Assembly: GCA_001580565.1 (NCBI GenBank)
Contig: LRBF01000001.1
Coordinates: 1-64,000 of the forward strand
Source of the DNA: Caballeronia megalochromosomata
GTDB taxonomy: Bacteria; Pseudomonadota; Gammaproteobacteria; Burkholderiales; Burkholderiaceae
Direction: 5' to 3'
DNA length: 64,000 nucleotides
The stretch's first letter is position 1, and every line of letters starts with the position of its first letter. The position numbers were made by a program, and so were the translations under genes. Below, piece by piece: positions 8,650-16,785 of this stretch. A model generated the notes under the pieces. It was not told the origin of the DNA. It saw only the letters and a list, made by a program, of their open reading frames with translations, and ran no database searches.

Positions 8650-9294
8650 TCGGGCATTGGCCGAAATTGAGGGCGGCGCGGGGTCAGGCGCGGATTCCTC
8701 GCGAGAATGATTTTTTTTCGGACACAGTCCCTTTGTCCGCAGTGTATGAGTACCCCCGCCAAAAGCTTGATGCTTTCCGCCAATCACGAGTGTCATGCCG
8801 GGCTGAAAGCTACGCTGACTCTCTGAAAGATGCGTCCGTGCCCGGCAATCGGCTGGCGCGCGTGATTCCCATCGGCCATGTCGGTGGCGGCCCGTTACGA
8901 CCGGCGGTCCGTCGCTGATGGCCCGCTGTCACATGTTGGCGCGCGAGCGTCCAAAGCAGCGTTCGAGAATTGACGTCTCATGGATTCGCTACGACCGAAG
9001 AGCGAATCGTCAACATCGATGTTCCTCCAGTGCGAGTTCCTGAGCGAACGTTTGTCAAACGCCTTCAGTCGGGGAGCAGATCCCTGACTTTCCTTCTGAG
9101 GTGGACCATGGAAAGGTCGTGTAAGGCATGGCTTTATATCTTTTGTTCGTGTCGACGCCGTGCGCCTATACCATGGAGCGAATCTCGATGAGCGTGCATA
9201 GCCTGATATAGCAGGGACGCGCTCGATGCGCATTGAATCTCCGCCAGCTTGCCGGCGCGAAAGTTATGAATTCGGCGAAAACCGGGAGAAACAG
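8650..9294. other. 645-bp stretch without a supportable gene
   Basis: Short open frames exist on both strands, but none shows recognisable protein features or a good ribosome-binding site. An 8-base T-run occurs at 8711-8718, followed by a CGGACA/TGTCCG repeat. GGGAGA near the end is the ribosome-binding site of the glycosyltransferase at 9295. The drop in GC relative to the preceding genes marks the left edge of the exopolysaccharide region. Confidence 0.5.
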
Positions 9295-10155
9295 ATGAGC
9301 GGTGTTTCCGTACTGGTCCTGACGCGAAATGAAGAGCAAGATCTTCCGGGCTGCCTCGAAAGCGTCAGGGGATGGTGCGACGACATTCACGTCTATGACT
9401 CGCTGAGCACGGACAGAACGGTCGCCCTGGCGCATCTCGTCGGGGCCGTTGTCACGTCGAGAAAGTTCGACAACTGGGCAGCCCACCAAAACTGGGGCTT
9501 GGCCCACATCAAGTTCAAGTATGACTGGGTTCTATATATCGATGCCGACGAACGCGTTCCGGCTGAGCTGGCGCGCGAGATATGCGCGACAGTGCGTTCT
9601 CCCGGAGACGCTGTCGCTTTCGAGGTGAAACGTCGAGACTATCTCAACGGCAAGTGGCTCAAGCATGTTCAGGCATCGCCATACTTCGTGCGTTTGCTCA
9701 AGCCGCCGCATATTCATTACGAACGTCTGGTCAATCCCGTTACACGGGTCAATGGAAAGACGGGGAAACTCGACGCGTTCCTCGAGCACTATCCATTCAG
9801 CAAAGGCCTGTCACACTGGATCATCCGCCATGACTCGTATAGCTCGTTCGAGGCGGATCAATGGCTGGAGAATGAGAGAACGGGAAATGAATTCAAGCTC
9901 TCGAAGGCTCTCTTTGCGAGTAACTTCCAGACGCGGCGTTATCACCAGAAAGGCTTGTTCAGCCGTCTGCCGTGTCGACCCATCGCGAAGTTTCTGCTGC
10001 TGTATGTCTTCCGGCGAGGATTTCTCGATGGCCGGCCGGGTTTCATTTACGCAGTGCTGCAATGTATTTACGAATACTTCATTGTGCTTAAAGTAGCCGA
10101 AAGAACCGACGCAGATCGCAAGAGCAGACCGGTGATTGTGAACAGAGACGGATAA
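9295..10155 (+). CDS. Glycosyltransferase family 2, WaaE/KdtX-like
   Basis: A 286-residue cytoplasmic, GT-A fold glycosyltransferase. The N-terminus SVLVLTRNEEQDLPGCLESV is the nucleotide-binding opening, and YIDADERVPAELA (about 82-94) carries the metal-binding DxD element. The motifs EHYPFSKGLSHWIIRHDSYSS and FLDGRPGFIYAVLQCIYEY are typical of the WaaE-like branch. A paralogue of the same architecture lies at 26535-27392. The ATG at 9295 follows GGGAGA. It stands apart from the main cluster, next to a methyltransferase on the other strand. Its sugar donor and acceptor are not readable from sequence. Confidence 0.82.
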   Translation: MSGVSVLVLTRNEEQDLPGCLESVRGWCDDIHVYDSLSTDRTVALAHLVGAVVTSRKFDNWAAHQNWGLAHIKFKYDWVLYIDADERVPAELAREICATVRSPGDAVAFEVKRRDYLNGKWLKHVQASPYFVRLLKPPHIHYERLVNPVTRVNGKTGKLDAFLEHYPFSKGLSHWIIRHDSYSSFEADQWLENERTGNEFKLSKALFASNFQTRRYHQKGLFSRLPCRPIAKFLLLYVFRRGFLDGRPGFIYAVLQCIYEYFIVLKVAERTDADRKSRPVIVNRDG

Positions 10156-10227
10156 CCAATTTCGCGAGCTGGAAGTCCGCCCGGCCGTGGCACGGAGCCT
10201 ATGACCGGCGCACCCGCGTCCGAGATA

Positions 10228-10995
10228 TCATCTCTTCCTCGCGACAAAAGTCGCAGACAAGTGTGCGGTGCTTAAATCGCCGCCCATCCATCCCACGCTG
10301 TCCAGCACCTCGAATCCGCTGAGATCCAGCATCAACTCGACTTCGGGTTTGAACATATAGCGCATGACGTGCGTTTCAAGTGCGGTCTCAACACTCTGCG
10401 TTTTCCAGTCGGTAATCAGAAAGGTGTAGTTGACCGCGACAGTATTGTCGTGAGGACGCATCGTAGGTTCAGCGATCCGCATTACCGCCGCGTCGTCGTT
10501 CGACGCGCGTACCACATGCACCGTGGGTGGATCGGCCAGAACCGCAGGGCCGTACCAGCAATCGAAAAGAAACAGCCCCGAGCGTGGCAGATGCGTCGCG
10601 GCCGTGTGGCACATCGCCATGAAGTCCGCGTTTGTCGTCTGATAGCTGGCGACATGGAATAGCGAGACGACTGCGTCATAGACTTCTTCTGTGCGAACGC
10701 TTCGCGCGTCGCCTTGCCGAAACCTGAGTCGACTCGCCACCGCCCCTGGCAGGAAGGTGCGTCTCGCATCGGCTCGAGCCAGCATCTCGGAACTCATGTC
10801 GACGCCCGATACGCCAAAGCCGCTTCCGGCGAATTCAGCGGCATGACGTCCCGTTCCACAGCCGAGATCCATCAGGGTGCCGCGGACCATTCCATATCGC
10901 GCGAGCAGTTCGATGACGAATGTCGCCTCTGCTCTGTAGTTCTTTTCCTGATGGAACAGATCATAGAATCGAGAGTATCCCTTGCTGAAATTCAT
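10228..10995 (-). CDS. Class I SAM-dependent methyltransferase
   Basis: A 255-residue Rossmann-fold methyltransferase. Motif I is LMDLGCGTGRHAAEFA, followed by the acidic loop SGVDMSSEMLARA and motif II-like FRQGDARSVRTEEVYDAVVS. A start at 10995 (MNFSKGYSRFYDLFH) was preferred to a longer frame because family members begin this way and GGAG lies 8 bases upstream. It faces away from the GlxA-type regulator. It may modify a glycan or nucleotide sugar of the neighbouring exopolysaccharide locus, but this rests on position only. Confidence 0.8.
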   Translation of the reverse strand: MNFSKGYSRFYDLFHQEKNYRAEATFVIELLARYGMVRGTLMDLGCGTGRHAAEFAGSGFGVSGVDMSSEMLARADARRTFLPGAVASRLRFRQGDARSVRTEEVYDAVVSLFHVASYQTTNADFMAMCHTAATHLPRSGLFLFDCWYGPAVLADPPTVHVVRASNDDAAVMRIAEPTMRPHDNTVAVNYTFLITDWKTQSVETALETHVMRYMFKPEVELMLDLSGFEVLDSVGWMGGDLSTAHLSATFVARKR

Positions 10996-11523
10996 ATGAG
11001 CGACTCCGTGTTTATCGTCGCGACTAGATGGACAACTCTCACTGTGCATGGCGCGCGCTGGCTGGTTCTTGTTATCGGTCACGACTGCCTGCGCTCATGA
11101 CGGAGCCTAGTCCTCGCGCAATTCGTGGCTGCATGCGTGACGGATTTCGCCAAGATGTTGACCGGGTCGAGCGCGCGTAGCGAAGAGGCTGATGCCAAAA
11201 GTTGACAATAGGCCACGCGAAAACGTTTGCGCTCGCGTGAAGATGTTCTGTATTTTTGTAGTTCGTTACCCTTAATAGCGAACCATGCTTATAGTTGACG
11301 CGAGAGACTCACCGTCCGTGTTGTCCTGTGCGGCAAATGCGAGTCGTTTATGCACCGGTAGAACCGAAGGTCTTATGTCCTATCATTGCAGATAACGTAT
11401 AACTCTCGGCCAAAACCATGCTTTCGGCCGCCAATGGAAAATAATAGAACGAATAGAAAGCTAGGCTGAAACACATGACCGTCGAAAGAAGGGTACAGCA
11501 ATCGAATAAGGGGAGATGACAAG
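10996..11523. promoter_or_regulatory. 528-bp divergent intergenic region upstream of the first GlxA-type regulator
   Basis: Non-coding and AT-richer than its surroundings. It holds an inverted repeat CACGCGA (11214-11220) / TCGCGTG (11233-11239) enclosing the palindrome AAACGTTT (11221-11228). The same AAACGTTT core occurs upstream of the second GlxA-type regulator at 13790-13797. AAGGGGAG precedes the ATG at 11524. Promoter elements were not assignable with confidence. Confidence 0.4.
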
Positions 11524-12513
11524 ATGTCTAACACAGGAACCCCCGGCGACCCAGAAGCCAATAGCCTTCATCCTTCGTCTGAAGCGTGCACTGTCAAACT
11601 GATAGGAATACTTTTATACGACGGTTTTTCCTTGCTCGGAGCGGGAACCCTGGCTGAGGCGCTCCATATCGCCAACGAGCTTCAGTCCGGTCGTGAGGGC
11701 GCCAGGGTGACCTATAGCGTGCGTTTCATGTCGGCCCGTGGTGGCGCGATTGCCTGCTCATCGTCGGTTTGCGTCTGGACCGAACGGCTCGGTGGTCAGA
11801 GATTCAGAGGCTTCGACGCGCTCTACGTAGCCGGTGGCACGGGGGTGAACCGCTCCGCCACCGACGAAGGGCTCATCGAACTATTGACGATCGCCTGCTC
11901 GCAAAGCGAAGTCGTTGGTTCGTTTGGCAATGGGGGTGTGTTGCTGGCAGCGGCAGGGATTGCCAGGCGCGACTGGGCCTCGGTGCAGCGCAGCGGACAA
12001 GGCCCGTCGACGCAAAAAGCTACGCCTTCGACCGAACGAGGTGATGCGCTGATCAGCTCGCTCGCGCTCATCAAGCGCGATCTCGGATACGACGCGGCGG
12101 TAGCGGTGGCCGACCGTCTCACCTCTTCCAACGACCAGCATCTACCGATCATGCTCAGCACGTTCGGGACCACCACGCTGGCTGATAAGGCGAAGGAGTC
12201 CGCGCGCTGGCTCGAGCAAAACTGCGCGCGATCCATTTCTGTGGGCGACGCGGCCCGTACCGTGGCAATGAGTGAGCGCAATTTCCTGCGCCTGTTCAAG
12301 CGGGAGATGGGACTGACGCCGTCTCAACATCTATTGCGTGCGCGCCTCGATCTCAGTTGCGAGCTTCTGGCCAAGAGCGATCTGCCAATAGACAAGATAG
12401 CGCGACGGGCCGGGCTGACAAACGGCGAGCGATTTTCAAAGATATTCAGAAAGCGCTTCGCGATGTCGCCGTCCGAATATCGGCTTCGAAAGAAGAGCGA
12501 TGACACGGTTTAG
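11524..12513 (+). CDS. GlxA-type transcriptional regulator (DJ-1/PfpI domain plus AraC HTH)
   Basis: A 329-residue regulator. Residues about 22-195 form a class I glutamine-amidotransferase-like domain (KLIGILLYDGFSLLGAGTLAEA; YVAGGTGVNRS) that serves as a sensor in this family. The C-terminal AraC module has both helix-turn-helix units: ISVGDAARTVAMSERNFLRL with FKREMGLTPSQHLL, and DKIARRAGLTNGERFSKIFRKRF. The nucleophile-elbow cysteine of true DJ-1 hydrolases is replaced (FGNGGVLLAAAG), so it is probably non-enzymatic. The downstream neighbour at 12686-13678 is a close paralogue in convergent orientation. Position at the edge of the exopolysaccharide genes suggests a role in their control. 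Confidence 0.88.
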   Translation: MSNTGTPGDPEANSLHPSSEACTVKLIGILLYDGFSLLGAGTLAEALHIANELQSGREGARVTYSVRFMSARGGAIACSSSVCVWTERLGGQRFRGFDALYVAGGTGVNRSATDEGLIELLTIACSQSEVVGSFGNGGVLLAAAGIARRDWASVQRSGQGPSTQKATPSTERGDALISSLALIKRDLGYDAAVAVADRLTSSNDQHLPIMLSTFGTTTLADKAKESARWLEQNCARSISVGDAARTVAMSERNFLRLFKREMGLTPSQHLLRARLDLSCELLAKSDLPIDKIARRAGLTNGERFSKIFRKRFAMSPSEYRLRKKSDDTV

Positions 12514-12685
12514 CCGAACAGGAGAACCTGGAGCGTCGGCGCATCGCCTCTATTGCTTCGCGGGACTCGTGAAAAGGTTATTTCACAAGCGCGATCGGAC
12601 GGTTCGCGTTCGCAGGCAGAAGGGATGAGAGCCGCGACCATAAGTACGCGGCGTTTGCAGACAAGCCACGCCGTCAACGTCGAAA

Positions 12686-13678
12686 TCAACTCGATAAATT
12701 GAGCTTTCTTCTCGTCCCGGCGCGGTATTCGGTCGGTGACATGGAGAATTGCTTTCGGAATAACTTCGACAGCCGTTCTCCGTTGCTCAAGCCTGTCCGC
12801 CTCGCGATCTTGTCTATTGGAAGTTCGCTGTTCGCGAGCAATTCACAACTAAGCTTGAGTCGCGCACGCAACAGGTATTGCGATGGCGTGAGGCCGATCT
12901 CGCGTTTGAAGTGCCTCAGGAAATTTCGCTCGCTCATTGCCGCGGTGCGCGCGGCGTCGAACACGGAGACGGGGTTCCCGCAATTTCGTTCCAGCCATCG
13001 CGCTGATTCCTGCGCCTTCTCGGCCACGGTAGGCGTGCCCAGTCCACCGAGGACAACCGAAACATGTTGATCATTGTCGGATGCAAGGCGTTCAGCGACC
13101 GATGACGCGATGTCGCAACCAAGATCCCGTTTGACCAGATCCAGCGAATAAAACAATGCGTCGCTCTGTTCGCTCGGAGGCCGGTCGAGGTAGTTGTGAC
13201 CCAGAATACCGCGCTCGGCGGACGCCCAGCTGTTACCCGACAGGCCGGCAGCGGTCAATACCGCGTGCCCGTTGCCCAATGCGCTTATGGCGGCTTTTTG
13301 AGCCCATGCGAGCTTCAAGGGTTCGAGCAGTGCATGGTCGGCCGATGCGCGCGTCACGTCCGTTCCGCCCGCGACATACAGCGCATCGAAGGACCGGGAG
13401 CGCTGGCCGTCCAGACGCTCCGTCCACATGCAAACCGAAGACGAGCAGGCGACGGTACCCCCGCGAGCCGATACGAGACAGATGCTATACGTTAGCCGTC
13501 GTACTCCCCGGGCATGTTGCAGTTCGTTCGCGATCTGGAGCGCTTCTATCAGCGTACCAATGCCGGTGAGAGAGAAGCCGTCGTATAAAACAATCCCTAT
13601 GAGCTTGACGGCGGGCTCGGGGGGCCTGTCGAAGCCACTATTCGACTCCGCATTGTAGAACTGGATTGCGCGAGACAT
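12686..13678 (-). CDS. GlxA-type transcriptional regulator, paralogue of 11524-12513
   Basis: A 330-residue protein with the same two domains as its convergent neighbour: KLIGIVLYDGFSLTGIGTLIEA opening the DJ-1/PfpI part and VFDAARTAAMSERNFLRH, FKREIGLTPSQYLL and GLSNGERLSKLFRKQF in the AraC part. The two are near-identical over long blocks (for example the stretch around VACSSSVCMWTERL), indicating local duplication. The elbow cysteine is absent here too (LGNGHAVLTAAG). A perfect 18-bp palindrome lies about 130 bases upstream of its start. Confidence 0.88.
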   Translation of the reverse strand: MSRAIQFYNAESNSGFDRPPEPAVKLIGIVLYDGFSLTGIGTLIEALQIANELQHARGVRRLTYSICLVSARGGTVACSSSVCMWTERLDGQRSRSFDALYVAGGTDVTRASADHALLEPLKLAWAQKAAISALGNGHAVLTAAGLSGNSWASAERGILGHNYLDRPPSEQSDALFYSLDLVKRDLGCDIASSVAERLASDNDQHVSVVLGGLGTPTVAEKAQESARWLERNCGNPVSVFDAARTAAMSERNFLRHFKREIGLTPSQYLLRARLKLSCELLANSELPIDKIARRTGLSNGERLSKLFRKQFSMSPTEYRAGTRRKLNLSS

Positions 13679-14263
13679 AGCCTCGATCTCCTCTCAAGGT
13701 TTATAAATCAGTCGTTCGTATTTATATGGCACTGCTTAGTGCTTGGTTCATGGAACGACGCGTACCATAAGGTCAGAAGAGCGCGGTCTAAACGTTTAAG
13801 TTATCGAAGCCCGTTCAATTGAACGGGAAGAATGCAATTTAGGAAACACTCGGTTAGACGTAGAATCGAATCGCAGTAGCAAGAGCAAAAAGCGAAGTTC
13901 CTGTCGTATACAACGATCGCTTTAGCGGCTCTGCACATCCGGTTCGCTGAATTGGACACGAAGACGACATGCAGCCGTCACGGTGTCGCGCTTCCCGCTT
14001 TCGGCGTGATCCTTGGATGTCCGAAAGCATTGGAAATCGAGATGAGACGGTGACGATACTGCATTGCGCAATTTTGAAGAACTGTTGGGAAGCGCACACA
14101 GGCGTGACCTTCAAATCGTCTGAATCAGTAACTTTTGCGCGATTGAACATGAATCGCGGTTACCTATGATGAAAGGATTGCCGCGATCGGCGAAGTCGTC
14201 CTGAGATGTCGTCTGGATGTCATGGACAGGCGTGTTCACCGCTTTGCATGCAGCGAAGTGCTA
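13679..14263. other. 585-bp AT-richer intergenic region with palindromes
   Basis: No supportable gene. It holds the palindromic core AAACGTTT (13790-13797, within TAAACGTTTA) and the perfect palindrome at 13810-13827. Low GC relative to neighbouring genes and several short, feature-less open frames suggest a regulatory spacer or the scar of past insertion. I saw no terminal repeats or transposase remnants. Confidence 0.45.
13810..13827. promoter_or_regulatory. Perfect 18-bp palindrome, candidate operator
   Basis: CCCGTTCAATTGAACGGG is fully self-complementary without a spacer. It lies 132 bases upstream of the second GlxA-type regulator. The half-site CAATTGAACG recurs at 15086-15095, just upstream of the WcaF-like acetyltransferase start. 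This fits a dimeric regulator controlling this part of the exopolysaccharide locus; the regulator is unknown. Confidence 0.5.
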
Positions 14264-14455
14264 TCAATCGACACTGCGTATTGCACGCAGATCAGCCTTG
14301 CTTTTGAAGTTCGCGGCGCCATCCACCATTTCTGGCGGAGTTGCTTTTGCGTTGCTCCTGATAGCTGCGGAAGACGGCGCACCCGCGGACGGGAAGCGAT
14401 GAAGGACCGTTACTCCAATGAGTGCGATCAGCAACGCGAGAATATGCTTCTTCAT
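14264..14455 (-). CDS. Small secreted hypothetical protein
   Basis: A 63-residue protein with a clear Sec-type signal: MKKHILALLIALIGVTVL, followed by HRFPSAGAPSS as a probable cleavage region. The mature part would be only about 40 residues, without cysteines or motifs I recognise. The ribosome-binding site is weak (GAG about 8 bases upstream). It follows the WcaF-like gene by 56 bases on the same strand, so it could be co-transcribed with wcaI and wcaF homologues. Function unknown; it may not be a real gene. Confidence 0.4.
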   Translation of the reverse strand: MKKHILALLIALIGVTVLHRFPSAGAPSSAAIRSNAKATPPEMVDGAANFKSKADLRAIRSVD

Positions 14456-14511
14456 GATCAATCTCGAATGATCGTTTGTTCACTCTTATCCGGGATAACT
14501 CGGCGTATTCC

Positions 14512-15075
14512 TTAGGCTGTCTGATCCGACCGGGTCCGAACCGATACCTTTCGCGCAGGCATTCCTGCGTAGACCGTCCATTCGTCGGGCAGGTTGCGCG
14601 TGACGACCGAACGCGCGCCAACAACGGCTCCGGTGGGGATTTGAACGCCCGGACATACAAAGGCTTGTGAACAGATCCACGCGTGTGCGCCGACTTCGAT
14701 CGGCCTGGCCGTCAATTGAAATGTCGGATCATTGAAATCGTGGCTGCCAGTGCACAGTTGAGCGCCCTGCGATACGACGCATCGTTCTCCAAGCGAAATC
14801 CGCTCGATCGAATAGAGATTGACGCCGTTGGCAACGCCGGCGAAATCCCCGATGGACAGGTTCCATGGGGCCCAGATTTGCACCCGCGGATAGACATGAA
14901 CGCCTCTGCCGATCTCGGCTCCGAATAGCCTCAACAACAGGCGACGCCATCCGTGGGCGACGCGCGGCGTGGGTGCGAACAAGAGGCAATACACAATTGA
15001 CCACGCGACTCTTGCGACCCGGTTCGACACGGAGAAAGAAGCTCCGACCCGCGAATCTACGCCTTTGAGAATCAT
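14512..15075 (-). CDS. wcaF: WcaF-like acetyltransferase of exopolysaccharide synthesis (left-handed beta-helix)
   Basis: A 187-residue hexapeptide-repeat O-acetyltransferase that would transfer acetyl from acetyl-CoA to a sugar of the repeat unit. Hexapeptide-like turns run from about residue 55 (GAEIGRGVHVYPRVQIWAPWN) to 175, including the catalytic-type His in GSHDFNDPTFQLTARPIEVG and the C-terminal VGARSVVTRNLPDEWTVYAG. The PTPRVAHGWRRLLLRLFGA opening is typical of the putative colanic acid acetyltransferase family. It lies 105 bases after the WcaI-like glycosyltransferase on the same strand, the pairing seen in colanic-acid-type loci. Confidence 0.83.
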   Translation of the reverse strand: MILKGVDSRVGASFSVSNRVARVAWSIVYCLLFAPTPRVAHGWRRLLLRLFGAEIGRGVHVYPRVQIWAPWNLSIGDFAGVANGVNLYSIERISLGERCVVSQGAQLCTGSHDFNDPTFQLTARPIEVGAHAWICSQAFVCPGVQIPTGAVVGARSVVTRNLPDEWTVYAGMPARKVSVRTRSDQTA

Positions 15076-15180
15076 TTTCTTAGGCCAATTGAACGACGAC
15101 GAATGACGTGGTTCGCCTCCACCTTACGACGCTGCCGTACCGCTGAACCGAGATGATGTCCGCGGCGTGGGTCCACTTCC

Positions 15181-16440
15181 TCAAACATCGAGGGATGGCT
15201 CGGCTCGCAAACCACGCTTTCTCCGGATATCGCCCAACAGGCGAGACTCGAACGCGGAGAGAATGTGCTCCTTCGAAAGACTCGAGATGGCATAGTCACG
15301 GCCCAGGGCGCCAAGTCGTCGACGCAGGCTTTCATCGCCTGCGAGTTGCTCGATCGCCTCCGACAATGCGGCCGCGTTGCCCGGCTCCGTCACGATTCCC
15401 ACTGGATTCACCACGTTCCACAGGTCCGTATGTTCGGCTGCCGTAACAACCACAGGCTTGCCGCTTGATAGCATCGCTCCAAGCTTCGATGGCATGACGA
15501 CGTCGGCCGCATCCGCGCGTTGCGGCAGAAGATGGATATCGGCCAGACCCATCAGCTCGTTGAATTGCTCGTTGGGCTGGAATCCGATCAGTCTGACATT
15601 TGGAAGCGAAGCAGCCCGGCGCGCGAGGTCGTCGCGCGCGTGCCCGTTGCCACAGACCACGAATACGATGTCACGCCGGTTCTGCAACAGGCTTGCCGCA
15701 TCCGTAATCAGTTCAAGACCCTGCTTCGCCCCGAGGTTTCCAGCATAGAGAACGACGATCGAATCAGCATCGATGTTGAGGTCGCCACGGTAGGCGCTGA
15801 CGCGATCCATCGGACGGATGTTCGTCGTGTCGACCCAGTTGGGTACCGTGACCAGTCGCTTCTCGGCGACTCCCTTGCCGAGCGCGCGCCGCGTCATGGC
15901 TTCCGATGGCGTCGAAACCCCGTCGCCGCGAGATAGCAATGCTCGCTCGAATTTGAGGATGAGTCGCTCGAGCACGGCGCCTTTGAGCATCCGCAAGCGG
16001 AAGGCTGCATCGATCTCATAGTCCTGGATATGAAACCAGCACAAGCCACCGGACAAACGCGCGACCAGCATGGCAGTCGGGCAGGCAAACAGAGGCGGCG
16101 CCACTGCCCACACGACGTCAGGGCGCCAGCGAAGTTGCGCGATGGCGGGCAGCGCGGATGTCAGCGAGAAACTCATCAGATGCAGTATGCGCTTCAGTCC
16201 GGACGGATTGCGCGGGCACCAGAACGGCACGCGCGTCACGGAAACACCATTGATGGTCTCCGTTGCGTATTTGAGTGGACTATAGCCGTCGTGTACGCGC
16301 CAGTCGGGGTAGTAAGGAGACGCAGTGATGACGCGTACCTCGTGACCCTGCATTTCAAGCCACTCAGCGAGTTCGGTCGAGTACTTGCCAACGCCGCAGA
16401 CCTCGGGCGCGTAGTTCAGCGTAAGCATCAGGATCTTCAT
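15181..16440 (-). CDS. wcaI: WcaI-family glycosyltransferase (GT4)
   Basis: A 419-residue GT-B glycosyltransferase with the WcaI opening MKILMLTLNYAPEVCGVGKY and TASPYYPDWRVHDGY. The acceptor half carries VWAVAPPLFACPTAMLVARL and WFHIQDYEIDAAF. The C-terminal donor domain has VVLYAGNLGAKQGLELI and the late motif DADVVMPSKLGAMLSSGKPVV. In colanic acid synthesis WcaI adds a fucose residue, and gmd and fcl here supply GDP-fucose, so fucosyl transfer is a reasonable but unproven guess. It is divergent from the polymerase gene at 16786, sharing a 345-bp promoter region, and leads the minus-strand wcaI-wcaF unit. Confidence 0.85.
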   Translation of the reverse strand: MKILMLTLNYAPEVCGVGKYSTELAEWLEMQGHEVRVITASPYYPDWRVHDGYSPLKYATETINGVSVTRVPFWCPRNPSGLKRILHLMSFSLTSALPAIAQLRWRPDVVWAVAPPLFACPTAMLVARLSGGLCWFHIQDYEIDAAFRLRMLKGAVLERLILKFERALLSRGDGVSTPSEAMTRRALGKGVAEKRLVTVPNWVDTTNIRPMDRVSAYRGDLNIDADSIVVLYAGNLGAKQGLELITDAASLLQNRRDIVFVVCGNGHARDDLARRAASLPNVRLIGFQPNEQFNELMGLADIHLLPQRADAADVVMPSKLGAMLSSGKPVVVTAAEHTDLWNVVNPVGIVTEPGNAAALSEAIEQLAGDESLRRRLGALGRDYAISSLSKEHILSAFESRLLGDIRRKRGLRAEPSLDV

Positions 16441-16785
16441 TGGCGTTCTGGAGAAGGGCGTTGGATTCCGTCAGATTTGCAAAAGGCGGGGCCGGCTGAC
16501 CAACATCTTGCGGATGCGTAAGAGGGTTATAGAAATCGCTCCCGGCATGCGCACGACAAAGTCTTGCCAAAGCGCGCCACCCGGCAGCACGCGAGATGGC
16601 TGCGAGGCCGGTTTCCAACGGACAAGGTCTTGGCGATTCCGGTCTATTCGACTCGGACCGGGCTCGCGCTCGCTATTGTCATGAGGAACGATCCGCATGC
16701 CGCGAGAGACGGCCTTGCTGCTGTTTTGTTCTCACGTTGAACCTACTCAGACGACTGTCACGGGCCCATGCGATCAGGAACGACA
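16441..16785. promoter_or_regulatory. 345-bp divergent promoter region, wcaI / polymerase
   Basis: Non-coding region between divergently transcribed genes. AGGA stands 6 bases before the ATG at 16786. I found no convincing inverted repeat or promoter hexamers by eye. Confidence 0.35.

Noticed and set aside
8711..8737. T-run followed by the CGGACA/TGTCCG repeat as a terminator
   Set aside because: The T-run precedes the repeat on the plus strand and becomes an A-run on the other strand, so neither direction gives a proper terminator.
6535..8796. A 753-codon minus-strand open frame
   Set aside because: It is antisense to the GMC flavoprotein and ribbon-helix-helix genes, which have clear motifs and start signals.
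13679..14263. Remnant of an insertion sequence
   Set aside because: The region is AT-richer than its surroundings, but I saw no terminal inverted repeats, target duplication or transposase fragment.
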